A stretch of 63,696 nucleotides of DNA from Candidatus Woesearchaeota archaeon (GTDB lineage Archaea; Nanobdellota; Nanobdellia; Woesearchaeales; GW2011-AR4): assembly GCA_018303655.1 (NCBI GenBank), contig JAGVXT010000011.1, positions 1 to 63,696 of the forward strand, given 5' to 3'. Below, piece by piece: positions 8,691-17,996 of this stretch. Position numbers and translations under genes: made by a program. The notes beneath the pieces were generated by a model. The model did no database searches. It was not told where the DNA came from and worked only from the letters and a program-made list of their open reading frames with translations. The stretch's first letter is position 1; the number at the start of each line of letters is the position of its first letter.

Positions 8691-8835
8691 GTTGGTAATG
8701 CTATGCATTTTCGATAGTAACCCGTTTGGGAAAGTTGAACTTTAGTAGGGTGGCACCCATTATTGCTATGCTGCACATGGGTCTCCGGTTTTTTATAAAA
8801 ATAAGAAAGTATAATTGAGTCTGCAATAATTTTTA

Positions 8836-8927
8836 TAGAGAATTTTGACAAAATTTATGTATTTCAAAATTCTCTAAGAGAACTTTGAATGTAAAGTAAT
8901 AAAATGGCAGGTTATTCAAAGTTCTCT
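8836..8927. repeat. two tandem inverted repeats (TAGAGAATTTTGA/TCAAAATTCTCTA and AGAGAACTTTGAAT/ATTCAAAGTTCTCT)
   Basis: 13-bp and 14-bp perfect arms; the first resembles 3292-3332. Confidence 0.7.
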
Positions 8928-9627
8928 ATATAACTGTTGATAATACTTCCCCTTTGACTTCTTTTGTATAGTTTGAGCCGCTGACTACTGCGTTGTACCT
9001 CACAGTTATCAATATTTTTCCCTTTTCGCCGGCAACTAATCCCCCTCCTGAACAAACGCTCCATGTAATGTCCTTAACCTCGCCTGATTTCCAGGATACT
9101 GGAGGTACGGGTGGAGTATCGCAGGTATAAGCAGTCGTGCTTTCTGTGCTTAATGTAATTGAAGATGTGTCTATCGGTTCGCCGACATTATTTTTCAGCC
9201 TTAGCTTGAAAGTGCCCGTTGTTGATGAAATCTGGTAGTCAATGCACTGGAATTCGGCGCCAAAATTGCACCTGTTAGGCAGGATTTTGCTTGGGTTTAA
9301 AATGCCAAAATAAGCAAGAGTGCCTATCATAATCAAGATAACTAAAAAAGCCCAGCCGTATGTTGCAAGAAATTCCAAAGCAGCCTGTGACTTACTGTCT
9401 TTAAATATCATTTCTACCTTCTCTTTTTTTATTTTTCCACCAAAGTTTTCCTTTATCTGAAGCAAGATGCCAAGTGTAATCAGCAAAAGCAATGTATTAA
9501 CAAAAAGCAAGGAAATGTTTATAGCGCTTATGCTTACCTCCTTAAACCTTGCTGCTGTAAAAACCCCAATAACCGCCATTATAAAAACCACAGCAGTTAT
9601 CAAGAACTTATGTTGCACGTGGTTCAT
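8926..9627 (-). CDS. class III signal peptide pilin, possibly with a mis-extended N-terminus
   Basis: Internal KSQAALEFLATYGWAFLVILIMIGTLAYFGIL; preceded by two extra TM segments. Confidence 0.75.
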   Translation of the reverse strand: MNHVQHKFLITAVVFIMAVIGVFTAARFKEVSISAINISLLFVNTLLLLITLGILLQIKENFGGKIKKEKVEMIFKDSKSQAALEFLATYGWAFLVILIMIGTLAYFGILNPSKILPNRCNFGAEFQCIDYQISSTTGTFKLRLKNNVGEPIDTSSITLSTESTTAYTCDTPPVPPVSWKSGEVKDITWSVCSGGGLVAGEKGKILITVRYNAVVSGSNYTKEVKGEVLSTVI

Positions 9628-9699
9628 TTTTTCTCTTGTTTAATTTTAAACCAGTTTATTATTTATAAACTTTTCTAATTTTGCTTCAATTTGCTTGAG

Positions 9700-10725
9700 C
9701 TACAGTATTCCGGAAAACAGTATCCCAAGCACCTTCATAAAAATAAGATAAAGAGTTACAGAGCCAAATACGTAGATAGGAATGTATTTAACCCCGCCTT
9801 TGATGTCTCCCTTTTCAACAATGGAAACTATCAAAGAGGAAAATAGCGATATGACAGAAATTGCCACCAATGAAAAATTCTTGAAATCAGCAGGCTTTAT
9901 TCCTGTTTCTGAAAATGAAAAGGGAAGCGAGGGGGCTCTTTGGGCTGCGACAGAAATCTTTGATATGAAATTGAGTATAAGGGAAAGCAAATTAAAGGAA
10001 AGCGCAAAAAGCAGCGGGCTTATCACAATCACTATTACTGATATAAATATTATATATGCTATTGCTGCACCGGACATCTCATCTTTCAATGCCTTTGTCT
10101 CTTTTAGATTATCCACAAGCCTGTCTATAAGCTCTGTAATGTTGCCGCCGCTTTCCACTTCGCTTATTATCAGGTCAACTATGCGCCTTAGCATTAAAGA
10201 GTCATACGTATCAGCAAGCTCTGTCAAAGCCTTGCTGATTTCATATCCTGTCATTACCTTTTTTGAAGCCTTTGCCATCTCGCTTCCCAACACATTGAAC
10301 CTTGGCTTTATGGAGCTCCACAAGGCCTTTTCAAATGTCATGCCGCCTTTTAGATTTGCGGAGAGTATCTGCAGGAAATCCGGCAATTGCTCCTCCATCT
10401 TCTTTGTCCTGTAGTAAATTTTCAGGTCAAGGTAAAAATAGACAAGCAGGATGAACAATGATGCAAAAAATATCTGGACTATGAACCAGCTTAAGAAGGA
10501 ATACGCATATATTTCAAAAAGCGAGAATTTTTTAAAATAGGGGTATACAAGAATAATAAATATTAACGTTGTTATAAGCGCCGAAATATAAAACAGTAGC
10601 CCAAAGAACCTGTAAGGAACCTCATGAAAGCCTGCTTTCAGCATGTATTTTCTTAGATTATGCACAAACCTTTTTGGCACGAAAGCCTTTCCAAATTCCT
10701 CCAAAAATATTATTTTAAGCGCCAT
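9700..10725 (-). CDS. type II secretion system F (TadC/FlaJ-like) pilus assembly membrane protein
   Basis: QLPDFLQILSANLKGGMTFEKALW...; multi-TM T2SF pattern. Confidence 0.8.
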   Translation of the reverse strand: MALKIIFLEEFGKAFVPKRFVHNLRKYMLKAGFHEVPYRFFGLLFYISALITTLIFIILVYPYFKKFSLFEIYAYSFLSWFIVQIFFASLFILLVYFYLDLKIYYRTKKMEEQLPDFLQILSANLKGGMTFEKALWSSIKPRFNVLGSEMAKASKKVMTGYEISKALTELADTYDSLMLRRIVDLIISEVESGGNITELIDRLVDNLKETKALKDEMSGAAIAYIIFISVIVIVISPLLFALSFNLLSLILNFISKISVAAQRAPSLPFSFSETGIKPADFKNFSLVAISVISLFSSLIVSIVEKGDIKGGVKYIPIYVFGSVTLYLIFMKVLGILFSGIL

Positions 10726-10728
10726 TTT

Positions 10729-11538
10729 TCATAAGTTCACCATCGGCCTTATGGACTTGAAAAGAGTTATGAAGATGAACTGGAGCACCACAATAAAAAA
10801 TACAAGCACGGACAGCACCTTCAGGCTGAGCGTAAAGTGGATGAAGCTTGATATGACAATAAGCATGGCAACTCCAAGGGATGGCAGGATAACAGCCGCA
10901 AGCATGTAAAAAATCACCAATGTGTTGAGCTTTTTGCCGTATTTTTTTATTTCAAGCTCCTCTCCCCTTGTTATTTCCTCCAAAACAGATTCAAGGGGCT
11001 TTGTAACGTCTATGCCAAGCTGCAATGCATTGTTTATGTGGAATAGTATCCTTCTTAATTTGTCTGATGGAGAATATATCATTGCATTGCTTAATGCCTC
11101 TTCTATGGTGTTGCCTGTGTTTATGTCGTCAACAATCTCCTTGAGGTATTTTGATGTAATGCCCCTGCTGCTTGCAGTCTCTATAAGGGCATTCAGTAAT
11201 GGCCTTCCCGAATAAAGCTTTACAAGCAAGTATCTTCCAACAAATGTAACCTCTTTATCGATTTCGCGCTCCCTCTGCCTTATTTTTGCCTTAACCCTGA
11301 GCAATGAGTATTCAAAAATCAAAATGAATAAAATTATAAAAATCGGCAAAAGCAGCAAGAATGGAAGTTTTGCCTTTTGAAGCACGAAAAAAAAAAATAT
11401 TGTGAATACAAAAGCCTGCAAAGCAGTTGACTTAAGGTTTTTGTTTACATACTGTATTGGGGTGTACGGCAGATGCGCTATTCTCAGCTCGCTTTTAAGC
11501 GCTGGAAAAAATGAAACTACTCTGTTTACAAAACCCAT
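10729..11538 (-). CDS. type II secretion system F family membrane protein
   Basis: EVTFVGRYLLVKLYSGRPLLNALIETASSRG; follows the ATPase gene. Confidence 0.75.
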   Translation of the reverse strand: MGFVNRVVSFFPALKSELRIAHLPYTPIQYVNKNLKSTALQAFVFTIFFFFVLQKAKLPFLLLLPIFIILFILIFEYSLLRVKAKIRQREREIDKEVTFVGRYLLVKLYSGRPLLNALIETASSRGITSKYLKEIVDDINTGNTIEEALSNAMIYSPSDKLRRILFHINNALQLGIDVTKPLESVLEEITRGEELEIKKYGKKLNTLVIFYMLAAVILPSLGVAMLIVISSFIHFTLSLKVLSVLVFFIVVLQFIFITLFKSIRPMVNL

Positions 11539-11539
11539 T

Positions 11540-12997
11540 TTAAATGCTCTTTTGCTGCATAAACGGCTTATTGTGGTAATATTTCGACATTATCAGCCCT
11601 ATCTTGTTGACATCATTTATATTTCTGCTTACCATCCAGTTTAGTATTGTGATTTTTGACTGCAAATCCTCATAAATATTCTGCTTTGAAAGTCCTGTGT
11701 ACAGGTTTAGCGTTTCTACAATGGCAAACGGCTCGTTGACTATTTCCAATGAATCTTTTGCAGAGTTCAACTGCATCAAAAGCCTTGCATCCCCGTCCAG
11801 AAGAACTTCGGCAATCTGCAATGTCCTTCTCTTGCCGGTTCTTCGGTTTATGTGCTGCACAACAATCAGTGAAAGCGCTGATAAAATCTGCTTTGGCAGA
11901 TTAATAGGGGGATTAGTTAGCCTGTTTATTGTTTCCCTTACATTGTTTGCGTGCAATGTGCCATAGACAGAATGGCCTGTGTGCATTGCCTCGAAAAGAA
12001 CTTCAGCTTCCTTTCTTCTTCTTATCTCCCCAACAATGATCCTGTCAGGCCTCATTCTCAATGAGTTGACTATCAAGTCCAGCATTTCAATTCCCCCCTT
12101 GCCTTCCGGGTTTGGCAGCCTTGTCTCCAACGGCACCCAATGAAGTATTTTAGGCAGCACCAATTCTCTTGTATCTTCCATAGATATTATCCTTTGGTTA
12201 GGGGGGAAAAAGTTGGCTATTGCATTTAATATGCTTGTCTTTCCGGATGCCGTGCCTCCTGAAACAATAACAGACAATTCGTTTTGCACAGCCATCCACA
12301 GCAATGCAGCTCCTTCATAAGAAATCGTTCTTTCTTTTATAAAGTCAATGATAGTCCATGGCTTTACCGCAAATTTTCTTATGGTTATTGTGTTTCCCTT
12401 TGAGGATATGGGGCTTAAGGTTGCATTTACCCTGTCTCCTGTCTTCAAATGGGCATCCATCAATGGATTCAATAAAGTGATTTCTTTGCCAACATCCCTT
12501 CCTATAACAGTTGAGTAGTGCCTTATTCTTGATTCAGTTGGAACCAAGACATTTGTCTTAAGCCAGCCGTATCTTCTATGGTAAACCCACACGGGCTCGT
12601 TCGCATTGTTTATCGCAATCTCCTCAAGGTTGGTGTCCTTAAGCAGTATGTCAATATTTCCAAGCCCGATGTTCTGCTGCAAAATGTAATTGATGATCAT
12701 GTCCATTGTCTTTTTGTCTGCATTCGGAAAATACTTTGCCAATAGCTTGAGTATCTTTTCCTTGAACTGCTCCTGTATGTTGTAAACGCTTGCTTCTTCT
12801 CTCAGCGTTTTTGTTTCTTCGGCAACAAACTCGTCTCTTATCTTTTCAAGAATTATCTTTGTTGTGTCGCTTATGTTTGTTATGGCTATTTTGTATATAG
12901 GCACAGGCTCGTCTTCCCTTGCTGTGATGGAGACATTAACAACTATGTTGTTCACATTCAATTCATATGTGTCAATTATTTTTTCTCCCCTTTCCAT
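11540..12997 (-). CDS. type II/IV secretion (CpaF/VirB11-like) ATPase
   Basis: Walker A SGGTASGKTSILNA; RMRPDRIIVGEIRRRKEAEVLFEAMHTGHSVYGTLHAN. Confidence 0.95.
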   Translation of the reverse strand: MERGEKIIDTYELNVNNIVVNVSITAREDEPVPIYKIAITNISDTTKIILEKIRDEFVAEETKTLREEASVYNIQEQFKEKILKLLAKYFPNADKKTMDMIINYILQQNIGLGNIDILLKDTNLEEIAINNANEPVWVYHRRYGWLKTNVLVPTESRIRHYSTVIGRDVGKEITLLNPLMDAHLKTGDRVNATLSPISSKGNTITIRKFAVKPWTIIDFIKERTISYEGAALLWMAVQNELSVIVSGGTASGKTSILNAIANFFPPNQRIISMEDTRELVLPKILHWVPLETRLPNPEGKGGIEMLDLIVNSLRMRPDRIIVGEIRRRKEAEVLFEAMHTGHSVYGTLHANNVRETINRLTNPPINLPKQILSALSLIVVQHINRRTGKRRTLQIAEVLLDGDARLLMQLNSAKDSLEIVNEPFAIVETLNLYTGLSKQNIYEDLQSKITILNWMVSRNINDVNKIGLIMSKYYHNKPFMQQKSI

Positions 12998-13091
12998 TTT
13001 ATTTTTGAATTATTTTAGTAGTTGTGTTTTATATTTTTTAATGAGTTTTTATTGAATTTTTAATTTGTTTTGTAGTTTTATTATTGATTTT

Positions 13092-14093
13092 TTATTGAAG
13101 TGTCTTGATTTTTGCATGTATAGCCCTTGCTTCAGCGTCATTCGGCTCTAGCTGGAGCGCTTCCTGTACGTCCTTTAATGCCTCATTATAAAATCCTTTT
13201 TCAATGTTCCTTTTTGCGCGCTCTTTTTTCGCGCTTGCAAACATTGATTTTGAGGGAAAATTAGTTTTGGATGCCTGCGCAAATGAAGGAGAGGCTATGC
13301 GCTGCTGGAACTGCAGCGGCTGATTTGTCTGCTGGCTCAGCTGCTTTTGCAGGCTTGATATTTCGGTGCTGATGCTGAGGCTTTTGTAAATTTCCAATAG
13401 CTTGACTCCTATTGAATTTTTGTGCCTTAAAAAGCCTTCAGGAATCTGGTTGTAGAGACCAATGCACTTGTTGTAATTCACAATGGCATTTACCATGTCA
13501 TTTGACCTTATTGAGGTAATTATCTTGTTCATCACATAGTTCGTTTCCTGAATTAACGCGGAAATTCTTTTTATCAGCTCATTGTCTGTTACGTTTTTGA
13601 GCTCGTCATAGAAGCCTGATATCTGCTCCTGTATCAGCCTTTTTTCCTCAAAGAATACATTTGGAATTGAATTGATTATTTCCCCTATCTCGGAGTAAAG
13701 CTTGAATGGCATTTCTTTTTTTCCTTCCCTGAGCGATGCCCTTGCCCTGCTTATCAGTTCATTTATCTGCTGCGCTTTTCTTTTCACCTCATTATAGGCG
13801 TTGTTTAGCGTGCTTGAAAACTGCCTGTTTAAAGCAGCTAACTGGTCATAAAGCTCCTTGTTCCATTTCAGCTTCTGCTCCATAAGGAGGTGCCACAGCT
13901 GGACATAAGCCTGCTCTGCCTGCTCAAGATTTCCCTTGCTTAAGTTTGCCTTTATGTTCTCAACCAAAGGGGAAGGCTCAAATTGCCCCGGATATTGCTC
14001 GCTTGTGTCAATTTTTTCAGGTTTATCTGTCTGTAAACCTAAGTCAGAAAGCTCTCTATCCAAAAACTCATCTATATCCATTTTCAATTGCAA
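13092..14093 (-). CDS. hypothetical coiled-coil protein with C-terminal TPR-like segment
   Basis: NIEKGFYNEALKDVQEALQLEPNDAEARAIHAKI. Confidence 0.6.
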   Translation of the reverse strand: MQLKMDIDEFLDRELSDLGLQTDKPEKIDTSEQYPGQFEPSPLVENIKANLSKGNLEQAEQAYVQLWHLLMEQKLKWNKELYDQLAALNRQFSSTLNNAYNEVKRKAQQINELISRARASLREGKKEMPFKLYSEIGEIINSIPNVFFEEKRLIQEQISGFYDELKNVTDNELIKRISALIQETNYVMNKIITSIRSNDMVNAIVNYNKCIGLYNQIPEGFLRHKNSIGVKLLEIYKSLSISTEISSLQKQLSQQTNQPLQFQQRIASPSFAQASKTNFPSKSMFASAKKERAKRNIEKGFYNEALKDVQEALQLEPNDAEARAIHAKIKTLQ

Positions 14094-14161
14094 TTTTCAA
14101 TTACAACAACTGGAACCAGTTGACATTTAATCAAGTGGGATTTTCAATCCCACGAATTTAT

Positions 14162-14614
14162 CTATAAATATGAAAGGTACCTTTTCCAAAGCTCTTCTAT
14201 CTTGTCTTCCGGAGTTTTCTTTTCCCTTGCCTTTCTCAAAAACTCTTCCCTTATGTTAGCAAGGTTCTGCTGCAGGTATTTCCTCCACACGCCTTCAATA
14301 TGCTCATGCGGCACATTTTTCTCCTTTGCCTTTTCGTAAAACTGCTCTTTGGTGATTAGGTCTTTTACAAAACTTTTTTCCTTTATCTTGGCCTGCTTGA
14401 CGCCTTCCTTGTAAAGATAGATGTATGGAGTGGTGAATTTGTACTCAATGCCGAAAACCTTTTCCTCAACCAAAAAATCAACCAATGCCTGGACGCTTGC
14501 GGCAGGCATTTTCAGCTTTTTTGAAGCTTCTTCAACCGATATTTTCTTGCTTTTTTCAACCAGCTCAAGCAATTCATCGGCAGTTGTCCTTAATATAGCA
14601 TCATTGCTTGGCAT
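14162..14614 (-). CDS. hypothetical, N-terminal winged-helix-like protein of the pilus cluster
   Basis: ISVEEASKKLKMPAASVQALVDFLVEEKVFGI. Confidence 0.5.
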   Translation of the reverse strand: MPSNDAILRTTADELLELVEKSKKISVEEASKKLKMPAASVQALVDFLVEEKVFGIEYKFTTPYIYLYKEGVKQAKIKEKSFVKDLITKEQFYEKAKEKNVPHEHIEGVWRKYLQQNLANIREEFLRKAREKKTPEDKIEELWKRYLSYL

Positions 14615-14669
14615 ATTGTTAAATTTGGTTTAATGTATAAAAACTTTAGTTATTGTCTTTGAGTAATAA

Positions 14670-15710
14670 CTAGCAGGTTCCAATAGCATCTTGGCTTGTT
14701 ATGTTGTATCTAACAGTATTGTTGAAATCAAGCTTGAAATACCTGAATTCGTCCCAAACACCCCCTCCTGTGGCTGGGTTTGTTATATTGAAAAGCTCGC
14801 TGCATGGTACATCATTAAGGGGATCTTCCAATATGTAATCGGCATAGCTGTCAATCACATCAGAAGGAATTATCTTGTTTGGGTCAGCTAAGGATTCGAT
14901 GCCGCAGCATGCTGAAGCATCAATTGTGTTTGTGAACCTCATCAGAAAGCTTGGTGCTTTTGAGTCCTGCCAATGCACATAAGTTCCATTTCTTATATGC
15001 TCCCTGACTTTTGTGATGTTCCACTGGTTGAACTCAACGGTAGATTTCTTGATATAACTGATATAATTTCCATTTGTATTGACAAGGTAATACGGGTCAG
15101 GCAATCCCCCTATATCGAATGATGAAATTATTGTTGAGTTTTTTTCCCATGATGCAACGCTTGATTTTACTGCAAAATTGACAGTCAGAATTGAATCTAT
15201 GCTCCACGGATTTGTCTGAAATATGGAAGCATTGATTAGGGTTATTGTTGTGTTAACATTCAATGTGTCCTGCGCTGTTTTTGTTATTTTATTGCTCCAG
15301 TTGGATAACGTATTACCTTCCATTAATGGCTTTCCTGTGATTGCGTCTATAGGAACATTGCTGATTGTGCCGTTCATTGCAACTTCATAAAAAGCCGAGT
15401 CCAGATTCGGCAGAAAAGAGCCTGTGGAATTCATGTAAAAAATAAGTGATAGCACTGCCTTATATGAAACAGCCCTTAAGATTGTTTCAAAATAATTGTT
15501 CTCCAAATCACTAACATAGCTGTCTATTGAGCTTATTCTTGAAGCAACAGCCTGCGTGTCTTTCTTTAGGCTTATATCTGCCTGGGGCGTGAATACAAGA
15601 ATAAACACAGCCATTAGGGTTATTGCAATGAATGTAAAGAATATTCCTCTTTTTTTCATGCCCGTTTTTACCGCTCCCATAAAAATACCTCTGCCTTGTA
15701 GGGCCCCCAT
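14670..15710 (-). CDS. pilus-cluster membrane-anchored protein
   Basis: KKRGIFFTFIAITLMAVFILVF N-terminal anchor. Confidence 0.55.
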   Translation of the reverse strand: MGALQGRGIFMGAVKTGMKKRGIFFTFIAITLMAVFILVFTPQADISLKKDTQAVASRISSIDSYVSDLENNYFETILRAVSYKAVLSLIFYMNSTGSFLPNLDSAFYEVAMNGTISNVPIDAITGKPLMEGNTLSNWSNKITKTAQDTLNVNTTITLINASIFQTNPWSIDSILTVNFAVKSSVASWEKNSTIISSFDIGGLPDPYYLVNTNGNYISYIKKSTVEFNQWNITKVREHIRNGTYVHWQDSKAPSFLMRFTNTIDASACCGIESLADPNKIIPSDVIDSYADYILEDPLNDVPCSELFNITNPATGGGVWDEFRYFKLDFNNTVRYNITSQDAIGTC

Positions 15711-16219
15711 AAATCGCTTGTTGTCCTGTTTATAATGCCAAAAGTCAGCTTTTTTGATGTAAGCAAAAGCCCTGTGCCGCTTTTTGACTTAATGTGCTCT
15801 GCAGAGGGAGTTTTTGGGTACAGAAGAGTGCCATTAAGCCACACCTCGTACCTGAATTGCTCCGGCACCACTCCTTTAGAAACATTCTGGATAAATTTTT
15901 CAGCAGTGTCAATATTATTTTTTGCGTAAAACTCGCCTACTTGCTGCAGCAGGGAATTGTCAGCGTCTGTTATTATGCCTTGAGCCCACAGCTGGCCTCC
16001 GATGCCCGCATAAGGATTGTTTAATTCTTTTATTTTCTTGTTGGAAAAAAAATCCATCAAATCATCTGACAGCAAGCTTACCTGCACGGGCTGCGGCGCA
16101 TTGACATATGAAGATGTTACTAGAAAAATCCCGATAATCAGCACAGTCATGCCTAGCACAGCATCTAGTATAAAGAAAAAACCTCTTTTTTTAAACGGCA
16201 TTTTAACTAAACATAGCAA
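15668..16219 (-). CDS. pilin-like membrane-anchored protein
   Basis: KKRGFFFILDAVLGMTVLIIGIFLV. Confidence 0.6.
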   Translation of the reverse strand: MLCLVKMPFKKRGFFFILDAVLGMTVLIIGIFLVTSSYVNAPQPVQVSLLSDDLMDFFSNKKIKELNNPYAGIGGQLWAQGIITDADNSLLQQVGEFYAKNNIDTAEKFIQNVSKGVVPEQFRYEVWLNGTLLYPKTPSAEHIKSKSGTGLLLTSKKLTFGIINRTTSDLWGPYKAEVFLWER

Positions 16220-16241
16220 AGAATTAAAGTGTATTTATAGT

Positions 16242-16616
16242 TTATTGTTTTTTCTTGTATCCAAACTTTTTATTGTATTCCTCATGGTTAATAATATCAA
16301 GAATAAAACAAATGACTTCTACTTGATCACCTTTGATAGTGTACAGCATCCTCCAAAAATTAGCCAGTTCAACTCTCCACAAATTTTTTGCATTATACTT
16401 TACAACATACTCTTTGGGAATAAGCGCTTTGGCAATATTGTCGCCATAGAAAGGATTTGCCTTAATAAATTCAGTTTTCTGCTTTATTGAACGCAATAGT
16501 TGCATCTCTTCTGTATTGTCTTTGCCTTCTTTAATTTGCTGCCCGATTATTTCATTTAATTTCTTGTACTCAGAATCAGCTTCGTCAAGAAGGATTACCC
16601 TAACTGGCTTATTCAT
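16242..16616 (-). CDS. RelE/ParE-like toxin
   Basis: KYNAKNLWRVELANFWRMLYTIKGDQVEVICFILDIINHEEYNKKFGYK. Confidence 0.65.
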   Translation of the reverse strand: MNKPVRVILLDEADSEYKKLNEIIGQQIKEGKDNTEEMQLLRSIKQKTEFIKANPFYGDNIAKALIPKEYVVKYNAKNLWRVELANFWRMLYTIKGDQVEVICFILDIINHEEYNKKFGYKKKQ

Positions 16617-16894
16617 ATATCAGTTCCTCTTTTTATTAGCTCATTCAATTCTTTCCTTTCCGTAAAAACCCAGAGAACTCCTTTTGTTCCAATAACTATT
16701 TTACCGCTGAACTGCAAATAATCGAGTATCTGTAGCAAGGTTTGGTGCATGACTTTTTTAGGCAGTTTCTTTTTTAAGTCTGCTAATGTAGTTAATTCGC
16801 CGATTTTTAATGCATCTTCAACCATTAAAATAGTATTCAAAGTAGGAGAATGCGCTAGTTTTTCTCTCTTTCTTAGCTGTATTGTTTGAGGCAT
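16613..16894 (-). CDS. winged-helix-like partner (putative antitoxin) of the RelE-like gene
   Basis: 4-nt overlap with downstream toxin-like ORF; HQTLLQILDYLQFSGKIVIGTKGVLWVF wHTH-like. Confidence 0.5.
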   Translation of the reverse strand: MPQTIQLRKREKLAHSPTLNTILMVEDALKIGELTTLADLKKKLPKKVMHQTLLQILDYLQFSGKIVIGTKGVLWVFTERKELNELIKRGTDI

Positions 16895-16956
16895 TTTTAT
16901 ATATCTAATTAATATATACTTATATTTAAAATATATATATCTATATATAAATCTTT

Positions 16957-17373
16957 CTATTTCTGGCTGCAGGGAGTCCCGCTTAGATTTATGATGGGCG
17001 CTCCTATCCCCTTGTAGCTGTTATTGATAATAACTAGGTATCCCTTGTCATCTTCAAAATATATGCAGAAATCGCTTTCTATCCTCAGCCTTCTTTTCAG
17101 CTCATTATAGCTAAGGTTTTTCAGCTCATTGGCCTTGCTTATGTTAACCTCATTGTGGTCAATAATCCTTATTTGAGAATCTTCGGAACCGACTTGTTTT
17201 ATGATTATTGATGCTTCTTCCTCTAGATTGCTTGCTTTTTCATTCGGATTTGAATTCAGCAATGAGTAAACTATAAAAAAAGCTGCCATGAAAACAACAA
17301 CCCCTAAAGCAATGTCTATCGACCATGACTGGGATTTTGAATTGGCATTAATTGGTAAGATAGATTTGCGCAT
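16957..17373 (-). CDS. pilus-cluster membrane protein, paralogue of 6741-7106
   Basis: N-terminal TM; SDFCIYFEDDKGYLVI...GTPCSQK. Confidence 0.55.
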   Translation of the reverse strand: MRKSILPINANSKSQSWSIDIALGVVVFMAAFFIVYSLLNSNPNEKASNLEEEASIIIKQVGSEDSQIRIIDHNEVNISKANELKNLSYNELKRRLRIESDFCIYFEDDKGYLVIINNSYKGIGAPIINLSGTPCSQK

Positions 17374-17389
17374 AATTAGGCTCCAGACT

Positions 17390-17725
17390 CTATATTGAAA
17401 TAACGAGTTTGCTCTTGCTTTCAGGGTATATAGTGACTTCTTCCCCTTTCTTTAATTTTAAAAAATCTATTATCTTTTTTGGCAGCCTTATATCAAGGGC
17501 AGTTCCTACCTTGCCAACTTTAGTTTTAGCTTGCAAACCCCAAAGGCCTTTTTGTTTTGTTATTTCAGTTATTTTTTTGGATGTTTCTTCGCTAAAATAT
17601 GTTTCACCGCATTTTTCACATACTTTTGCTGGAAAATTGCCAATCTTAACTCCGTATAAAAAATAGTCTACATTTTTATCTTTCATCTTAATTTTACATT
17701 CCCAGCAATAATCCTCATCTTTCAT
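17390..17725 (-). CDS. YgiT-type zinc finger plus AbrB-like DNA-binding protein (putative antitoxin)
   Basis: CWECKIKM...CEKCGETYFSEE and C-terminal KVGTALDIRLPKKIIDFLKLKKGEEVTIYPE. Confidence 0.7.
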   Translation of the reverse strand: MKDEDYCWECKIKMKDKNVDYFLYGVKIGNFPAKVCEKCGETYFSEETSKKITEITKQKGLWGLQAKTKVGKVGTALDIRLPKKIIDFLKLKKGEEVTIYPESKSKLVISI

Positions 17726-17934
17726 TTTCTCTCACCTTTATCTACAAATACTGTTTTAATTCTGTAAACATTTCCTCTTTTTTTATATGCAACATTGATA
17801 TAAGTATAAGCTGCAAGGTAACCATCGGTTTGCCTTGATATGGAACCCATTTTTATTGCTCTCTTAACCTGTTCTTCATCTATGCCCTCAATCTCCATCT
17901 TCTCCTTTGCATGTTTGCTAATTTGAAGCATCAT
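17722..17934 (-). CDS. DUF4258-like putative toxin
   Basis: SKHAKEKMEIEGIDEEQVKRAIKMGS...YKKRGNVYRIKTVF; overlaps antitoxin-like ORF by 4 nt. Confidence 0.7.
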   Translation of the reverse strand: MMLQISKHAKEKMEIEGIDEEQVKRAIKMGSISRQTDGYLAAYTYINVAYKKRGNVYRIKTVFVDKGERK

Positions 17935-17996
17935 TTGGCTTATAATATATTATAACTCATTATAATGAGTTATAACTTCTATTTAAACCTTTCTAC

